From Carpediemonas membranifera (lineage: Eukaryota > Fornicata): a DNA stretch of 64,000 nt. The stretch covers positions 496,001-560,000 of the forward strand of contig JAHDYR010000007.1 of the NCBI GenBank assembly GCA_019828565.1, written 5' to 3'. Both the position numbers and the translations under genes were made by a program. The notes beneath the pieces were generated by a model. That model had not been told where the DNA came from and did not search any database. It saw nothing but the letters and a program-made list of their open reading frames with translations. Positions within the stretch are counted from its first letter, which is position 1. Each line of letters begins with the position of its first letter. This document shows, piece by piece, positions 58,801 to 64,000 of this stretch.

Positions 58801-60063
58801 TTACAGCACATCGTCCCGTCCAAGGCAGTTCTCCGTCTGCATCAACACCGTCTCTACGCTGCCGATCGAGTCAGCCACCCGCTTGAACATCGGCGCGTAC
58901 ACGGCCTCCAGCTTCTCGATGTACTTGACGCGGTCGCTCTTCTCGAGCAGACTGAGGTCCTCAAAGTTCTCGGCATACAGCAGCTTACGGACCGCCAGGT
59001 TCCACTCCTTGCGGTTCTTGTCTGTATCCAAGTACGCCCAGCAGCAGATCAGCACGCGGGACAGCTCGAACGGCTCGATCTTGAGCTTCCAGGCGAGGGA
59101 GTCGACCCGCTCCTTGAGGTAGAGGGCCCGCACGTCGTCCAGCCGGGAGATCGTCTCCGTCTCCAGGAGAATGATCACATCGGCGAGGAGGCGGACCGCC
59201 TGCAGACTCTCGGCCGGCTCGTTGAAGGTATAGAGTCCAACGGGGAGTTTCAGGTGGCTCCCAACCTGTCTGCAGCTCACCACCATCCGGGTGGCCAGCC
59301 CCATGCGTCTGTACGGCGGCAGCACGAGCAGCTGGCACAGCTTAAGGGCCCGGGTCGAGGGGTGGCAGTAGTCTTCCCACAAACACGAGTACGCCGCCAG
59401 CACGGGGCCGGTGGGGCGTCTCTCGAAGAGGAAGAGGAGATTCCAGTACTCCACGGCGTCTATGGGGTTGCCGCCGTCGATGAACATCTTGACTAGGATG
59501 TCAAGGCGACGGACAAGCTTGGCTGCGCGGTCGTCGGCGAAGCGGGCGTGGTAGAGCTCGAAGGACCTACCCTGCACCTTAAAACGCGTCACCAGCTTGC
59601 CGGGAGGTGTGTATGTCTTGTCGCTTGCAACAGCGGCGGTCCAGGCCTCCATGGACTCGGCCTTGTCGGTCAGGGAGGGCTCGACAGCCTCTTTGGGGTC
59701 CGTGCGGAGGGCGTCGGACAGATCCACGTCCATCGTATCCTCCTTGGCGCGTTTGCTGAATATGGTGGCGAGGAAGCGGCGGGCCCCCTTCCGCTCGGGC
59801 GTCGTTGTGGTGACAGTCATTTGCGCCAATCCTTCATGGTTGAATGTGTAGTATGGAACGAGAGAAGCAGGCGAGAAGAACATCTTGATATGTGGGTTCT
59901 TGTAACCGATGATGCGCTCGTTGACGAAGAGCTGGTGTGTGAGTTCAGGATGAATGGGTCCGCCGATGCGGCCAGGAGCCTTGTTGTCGTCGTCGTACTG
60001 GGCCATGTGAAGTGTAATGGCTTCAGTACTATCAGCTGATGCTTCGCGAAGCTGTTCTTCCAT
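58801..60063 (-). CDS. Histone acetyltransferase type B catalytic subunit (HAT1-like)
   Basis: Acetylates newly made histone H4 before chromatin assembly, using acetyl-CoA. Starts at ATG 60063, 420 residues. The HAT1 N-terminal domain is recognisable at GPIHPELTHQLFVNERIIGYK (~45-65; family FxPEYTHQxFGxxExxxGYK). The acetyl-CoA loop reads VLPPYRRMGLATRMV (family QxxGxG, here RRMGLA). A catalytic-site Glu lies in YTFNEPAESLQAVRLLADV (family TxEDPSxxYxKLRD). There is a ~70-residue insert rich in Lys, Arg and Glu after the first domain. The frame is open but ATG-free upstream to 60171, so a short extra N-terminus cannot be excluded. Confidence 0.88.
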   Translation of the reverse strand: MEEQLREASADSTEAITLHMAQYDDDNKAPGRIGGPIHPELTHQLFVNERIIGYKNPHIKMFFSPASLVPYYTFNHEGLAQMTVTTTTPERKGARRFLATIFSKRAKEDTMDVDLSDALRTDPKEAVEPSLTDKAESMEAWTAAVASDKTYTPPGKLVTRFKVQGRSFELYHARFADDRAAKLVRRLDILVKMFIDGGNPIDAVEYWNLLFLFERRPTGPVLAAYSCLWEDYCHPSTRALKLCQLLVLPPYRRMGLATRMVVSCRQVGSHLKLPVGLYTFNEPAESLQAVRLLADVIILLETETISRLDDVRALYLKERVDSLAWKLKIEPFELSRVLICCWAYLDTDKNRKEWNLAVRKLLYAENFEDLSLLEKSDRVKYIEKLEAVYAPMFKRVADSIGSVETVLMQTENCLGRDDVL

Positions 60064-60421
60064 TGGTGCGTCTGTTTGGGTTTCAGACGCCAAGTGCGCG
60101 ATAAGGCGCACTTTTGCCCGAGCACGATTGAGGACAATCAGCCCCGGGAATGGGTCATAGTCTGCATGTTATAGTGATATAGTCATCGTATGCCGTTGAT
60201 CAGGTCATAATCTCCAAGTATTTTGATTGGATCCATCGGGGGCGAACCAACCCCCCAGAAAACCGCCGCATACTTCTCCAACTAATGGGCGTTGGTCGCG
60301 CCACCTTTTTCTTAACTGTCGATATAGATTCGATATCGATCTGTTGATTCCATCCAATTTTTAAACTTTTCACTTGGAACGTGGGACGCCAAACAAGTCT
60401 TTTGTCCGCTCGCATCGAAGA
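60064..60421. promoter_or_regulatory. Divergent promoter region of HAT1 and the TmcB-like gene
   Basis: A 358-bp gap between two divergent starts. It is AT-rich around 60170-60370 (TATAGTGATATAG, ATATCGATCTG, AATTTTTAAAC), as expected for promoters in this GC-rich genome. No specific element can be named. Confidence 0.35.
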
Positions 60422-63400
60422 ATGGGCAAGGAAACAGTTCGAAGCGCATCCGTAGCGGATAGTCGCGCATCTACATCTCGTAGAATTGGCTTCCTCAGTC
60501 CTCTGAAGCTAACATCCATACAGGAGCGCATCCCAGCCATATGTGGCTCCATACGCCTCAGTACTGGCGACTATACTCCTCTACTAGTGCTTTCCATTCT
60601 TATTCAGGCGTTCCAGCTGTCCAGTCTCGCCGTTGCTTTCAACGACAGCATTTTCTTCACGATTACCCGCGTTCTCCTCCCCTCCATCTTCGGTCTCTTC
60701 GCCGATAACACCGCGGCACAGGTTATTGTTGTCGTCGCTGCCATCTGCGTGCTCGGCCTCATGGTGTGGCTCGCATGCGAGGCCGTAGTCGTAAGAACCA
60801 TCCGCCAGGGCCTGCACTACCGCCTCCTGGCGTACGCCATGCTCCTCGTGTCCAGCGTGTTACTTGTGCCCCTCATCCAGGCTCTCTCGCTGCCTCTTTT
60901 CATCGCACAAGACGATGGCACCAACGACGACGTCTCTGGCATCCTCTCCGCCGTAGACGCACTCTCCGTGACACACCTGGCCTACTTCGCCGCATCAACC
61001 GCCGCGCTGGTCATTCTAGCGGCCATGGCGATGGTCTCGAGCATCGTCTTCTTCAGCGGCCCTTATTCGGACAGCTCCATCCTGACTGTGCTCGTCCCCT
61101 CCGCCGCCGTGTTCGTCCAGCCCGCCCTCACTGTCATACTCGGTGTGGTAGCCGCAACCCGCTGCTTCGGGCTCGACTCCCTCAACCTGTACGCCTCAGC
61201 GGGGTCGGTCTCCATCGTCGCAGCCGTGTTCGCGGCGTACGCGTACGTCTGCCCCATCCACGCCCACCCCTCGATGTATCTGCTCAACGTCGGCTCGTAC
61301 CTCAACGTCGCGGTCGTCTCCCTCGCCACGGTCTACCACCCCGGGATGTTCTGGCTCAGTCCAGCTGTTACCCTCATGCTCGTCGTAGTCCTCGGCGGCC
61401 TCAGGTACGCCTTCATTTACATCCGACTCAACCCCGCGCTGAAGACGGCCCGGGACCCTCTGGCGAGTGCCGTAGACATGGACGAGTTCGGCCTCGACGC
61501 TGACCCCAGACTCCCCCGGATCAGCCGGACCAGCTTCACCCAGTTCGTGTGGCTCGTGGTGATCCGGTACCAGCTGTTCAACGCCCAGCTGCGGCGCCAG
61601 TCCGACAGGCGGGAGATGCTGGCCGCCGCGATGCAGCAGGACGACCTGGCATCCCGTCAGCGGGAGATGATCGGCCGTCTCCAGTCTCTGGTGTCGTTCG
61701 CCTGTGCGGAGAAGTACACGAGCGGCCGTGCACGGCTCACGGTCGTCCAGTACTCTCTCACTGTCGCGGCAAACTACGAGGCGGCCATCTTCGAGGCTGC
61801 CCGCGTCCCGGCGATGGTCGAGCGGGACATCATCAAGCACCTTGGTATCTCCACGATCATGATGCTGGTCGGGCTCCACACGGACGCTGATAGGATCAGA
61901 CGCAAGCAGGACAGTGGCCTCAACGCAGAGGCCCTGGCAGACTTGAACCACAAGCAGAAGAAGGCCAAGGAGGAGTCCGTCAACGCACGCCGCGCCATCA
62001 ACTCCTTCTGGCGTGCCCTCGACCAGGGCAAGCCCGACGTCAACGAGCTGCTCGCCATCTCGCAGGAGATCCACAAGCACAGCACTAGCGCGGACAAGCT
62101 CTACATCCAACTCATCAAGGCCTTCCCCGAGCGAGATAACATCATCCGGGCCTACGCCCAGTTCGTCACCGTCGTCCAGCAGGACCCCGAGTACGGCGCC
62201 CAAATAGATCTCTGCGCCGAGGAGATCGCCAACCAGCGCCTGATGAGCGACGTCTCCTCCTCGGCCTCGTCCTCCAGGTCCGGTTCGCAAGTTAGCGCCG
62301 GCACACGGACGTACGAGAACGACATCCTGACCGTCCTCCGCACCCACACGAGCACCGCGACGTCCAGCTCCGTGGCCAACCTCAGAAAGGCTGTGCTCGC
62401 GCTCATCGCCATCATCACGGCCATCTTCGTGATCGTGGGGACCGTGTTCCAGGTCAGGATGTTCGTCATGTCCGCCCTGGTCGACGCACTCTCCGCGTCG
62501 GGCACCATGAGCTACAGCACGAGCCAGGCGACGTTCCTTGCGCTGCTGTCGTACCTGGAGCAGACCCACCCCGGCAAGTTCACACGGGGCGTGCTGGAGT
62601 CCGAAGGCATCATCAAGTCCCAGCTCGAGCTCTCCATCGACGAGCTGGTGGACTCCTCGCACTCGCTGGACGACGCGGTCTCTTCCATCGTCACGTCGAC
62701 CCTGTTCCCAGACATCTTCTCACACGCGAGGGAGCCCTCCTTCCTGGCCCGGTACTACCTCGACACAACCCCCGCTACGACGGAGAGCGTCGACGTCTCC
62801 ATCGTCAGCATGGTCGCGTCCCTCGGCGTGGCGTTCAGACGTATCGTCGATGAGGCGGAGCTGGACGTCGACGTGGCCTTCATCCAGACTAACGGCCTTG
62901 AGTCGCTAAGAAACGGCATAGACATCCTCCAGGAGAAGATCGTCGAGTCGACCGAGACGGCGGAGTACATCGGCGCGGCCGTGGACATCGTTGCCGTCCT
63001 CTTAGTCGTTGGCGTCCTCTTTGGGCTGCAGTTCTTCCTGCTCCGCCGCGCGTTCAACAATGTGACGCTGCACCAGGCAGAGAACATCAACGTCTTCCTC
63101 CACATCGATAGGGCCATCGTCCAGGATATGATCAAGACGACAAACGTCGCCAAGAAGGAGAGAAGGAAGAAGCGCAAGTCCGCCAACACCAAGCGCGCCA
63201 TCACGTTCGAGCCTCGCATCGAGGCGGACGATGACGAGGAAGACGACGCGCGCCAGTCGGATCAGGATGACAACGACGTGAACCTGCAGAGCATTCACTC
63301 GATCCACGAGGACGACAACGAGGAGGGGCCAGTGAGCGACACCGAGGGCGACGACGCCTTCAAGGAGGGTGAGATCGAGGATGTCAACGTCATCAACGAC

Positions 63401-64000
63401 TCCTTCGAGCAGCTCGAGCTTGGCGAGTCGCCTCGTAGACTACGTCACGGTCGGGAGCCATCTGAGCCGAACATCCGAGACCTCCTTCGCAAGGGGGCCC
63501 GCGGCAACGTCCCGGATATGAACATTGCCCCGCTCGACGACTCGTTCAGCGCATCGGCCTCGGACGCCGGAGGGCAGTCGGAGACGGTCTCCGAGAGCGA
63601 CTCGGGCTTCGACCTCGAGGAGGCGGAGTACCGGCTCGAGCGGACCAAGCGGGCCCACGCCAGGTACCTGTCGATGGCGAGGGCCATATTCTGGTCGGCG
63701 GTGACGATGCTCGGGGCGACAGTCGTGATCGTCACAGCCACGGCGCTGACGGTGGCCTTCGACTTCTTCGTGATCCCCACGCTTCGCAGCTCCTTTTCAT
63801 CCGTTGGCGAGGTCGAGGAAATCATCGTCGCCCTCGTGGACGAGTGCAATATGAAGGCGTTCAAGGCCATCGAGTTCCTCCAGCTCGGGGGCATCGCGCC
63901 CTTCGACTACTACTGGCGCATGGCCGACACCAGGGCCGTCGAGCACTGCATAGAGGCCCTAGCCGAGTTCGACCTCAGCGAGGAGATCTCGAACCGTCTG
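60422..64000 (+). CDS. TmcB-like multispan membrane protein, 3' end outside window
   Basis: An open frame of 1,193 codons from ATG 60422 to the window edge. The N-terminal ~340 residues contain about eight hydrophobic helices. The next region (about 375-610) is soluble and helical, with a pattern like the TmcB/TmcC family of protist proteins: FWRALDQGKPDVNELLAISQ, then KAFPERDNIIRAYAQFVTVV. Further helices lie at ~655-685 and ~855-880. A charged, acidic, Ser-rich linker (~900-1080) follows, then another helix (~1090-1120). Large related proteins in ciliates and excavates sometimes carry sensor or cyclase domains at the C-terminus, which would lie outside this window. A role in sensing at the cell surface is inferred only. 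Confidence 0.8.
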   Translation, partial: MGKETVRSASVADSRASTSRRIGFLSPLKLTSIQERIPAICGSIRLSTGDYTPLLVLSILIQAFQLSSLAVAFNDSIFFTITRVLLPSIFGLFADNTAAQVIVVVAAICVLGLMVWLACEAVVVRTIRQGLHYRLLAYAMLLVSSVLLVPLIQALSLPLFIAQDDGTNDDVSGILSAVDALSVTHLAYFAASTAALVILAAMAMVSSIVFFSGPYSDSSILTVLVPSAAVFVQPALTVILGVVAATRCFGLDSLNLYASAGSVSIVAAVFAAYAYVCPIHAHPSMYLLNVGSYLNVAVVSLATVYHPGMFWLSPAVTLMLVVVLGGLRYAFIYIRLNPALKTARDPLASAVDMDEFGLDADPRLPRISRTSFTQFVWLVVIRYQLFNAQLRRQSDRREMLAAAMQQDDLASRQREMIGRLQSLVSFACAEKYTSGRARLTVVQYSLTVAANYEAAIFEAARVPAMVERDIIKHLGISTIMMLVGLHTDADRIRRKQDSGLNAEALADLNHKQKKAKEESVNARRAINSFWRALDQGKPDVNELLAISQEIHKHSTSADKLYIQLIKAFPERDNIIRAYAQFVTVVQQDPEYGAQIDLCAEEIANQRLMSDVSSSASSSRSGSQVSAGTRTYENDILTVLRTHTSTATSSSVANLRKAVLALIAIITAIFVIVGTVFQVRMFVMSALVDALSASGTMSYSTSQATFLALLSYLEQTHPGKFTRGVLESEGIIKSQLELSIDELVDSSHSLDDAVSSIVTSTLFPDIFSHAREPSFLARYYLDTTPATTESVDVSIVSMVASLGVAFRRIVDEAELDVDVAFIQTNGLESLRNGIDILQEKIVESTETAEYIGAAVDIVAVLLVVGVLFGLQFFLLRRAFNNVTLHQAENINVFLHIDRAIVQDMIKTTNVAKKERRKKRKSANTKRAITFEPRIEADDDEEDDARQSDQDDNDVNLQSIHSIHEDDNEEGPVSDTEGDDAFKEGEIEDVNVINDSFEQLELGESPRRLRHGREPSEPNIRDLLRKGARGNVPDMNIAPLDDSFSASASDAGGQSETVSESDSGFDLEEAEYRLERTKRAHARYLSMARAIFWSAVTMLGATVVIVTATALTVAFDFFVIPTLRSSFSSVGEVEEIIVALVDECNMKAFKAIEFLQLGGIAPFDYYWRMADTRAVEHCIEALAEFDLSEEISNRL

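Noticed and set aside
61196-62662. 488-codon minus-strand frame near the right end
   Set aside because: Antisense of the TmcB-like gene, whose frame is open without a stop from 60422 to the window edge and codes for membrane helices.

Overview
The window is nuclear DNA from a unicellular eukaryote. It is GC-rich and gene-dense, with long mostly intronless genes on both strands and short intergenic gaps, and it uses the standard stop codons. The content includes axonemal dynein heavy chain, an EF-hand protein, casein-kinase-1 and TKL kinases, a HAT1-type acetyltransferase, cytosolic HSP70, a TALE homeobox gene, a TmcB-like multispan protein and a twin nucleotide cyclase. This points to a flagellated protist. 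I found six spliceosomal introns of only 28-31 nt, each needed to restore a conserved protein. Their donors (GT[A/T][C/T]G[A/T]) and mostly fused branch-point/acceptor motifs (TTTACCCAG, TTCACACAG, CTCACACAG) resemble introns of Giardia-like metamonads. A free-living fornicate such as Carpediemonas is my best guess; this is inference, since no rRNA marker is present.

Layout. 0-8 kb: two coiled-coil genes, an RCC1-like gene, a TALE homeobox gene and small unknowns. 8.3-14 kb: glyoxalase I (one mini-intron), HSP70 copy 1, a serpin, an MFS transporter. 14-19.6 kb: a 1.7 kaa WD40/ankyrin/TKL kinase and a small gene. 19.7-26.4 kb: a large cytoskeletal-looking coiled-coil protein with nine KTP repeats, and a membrane M28 peptidase (mini-intron). 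26.9-31.7 kb: two secreted/surface-type genes around HSP70 copy 2. 32-37.7 kb: CK1-like kinase, thiamine pyrophosphokinase (mini-intron), a two-domain nucleotide cyclase. 37.8-45.5 kb: the motor half of an inner-arm dynein heavy chain (DNAH10 type) with two mini-introns. It begins at the end of AAA1 directly after a splice-acceptor-like motif and has no 5' half in the window, so it is a strong candidate for a split, trans-spliced gene. 45.8-54.4 kb: EF-hand gene, a Fanzor/TnpB-like remnant followed by a hairpin-rich non-coding stretch, aspartyl aminopeptidase, a third surface gene, a frameshifted HSP70 copy 3, and a UEV/AKTIP-like gene. A 283-bp inverted repeat encloses most of this stretch (46.6-54.4 kb). 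54.5-64 kb: a membrane protein, a kinesin-3-like protein with a destroyed ATPase site and an FHA-like domain, HAT1, and a TmcB-like multispan protein running off the window.

Two themes connect the genes. A cassette of surface gene and HSP70, tail to tail, occurs three times in various states of decay; the HSP70 units of copies 1 and 2 have the same length (2,164 bp) and are almost identical, and the surface genes share a near-identical core with different ends, as expected from gene conversion. The splicing signals found in ordinary genes also occur at the 5' edge of the dynein half-gene, which is what ties it to trans-splicing.
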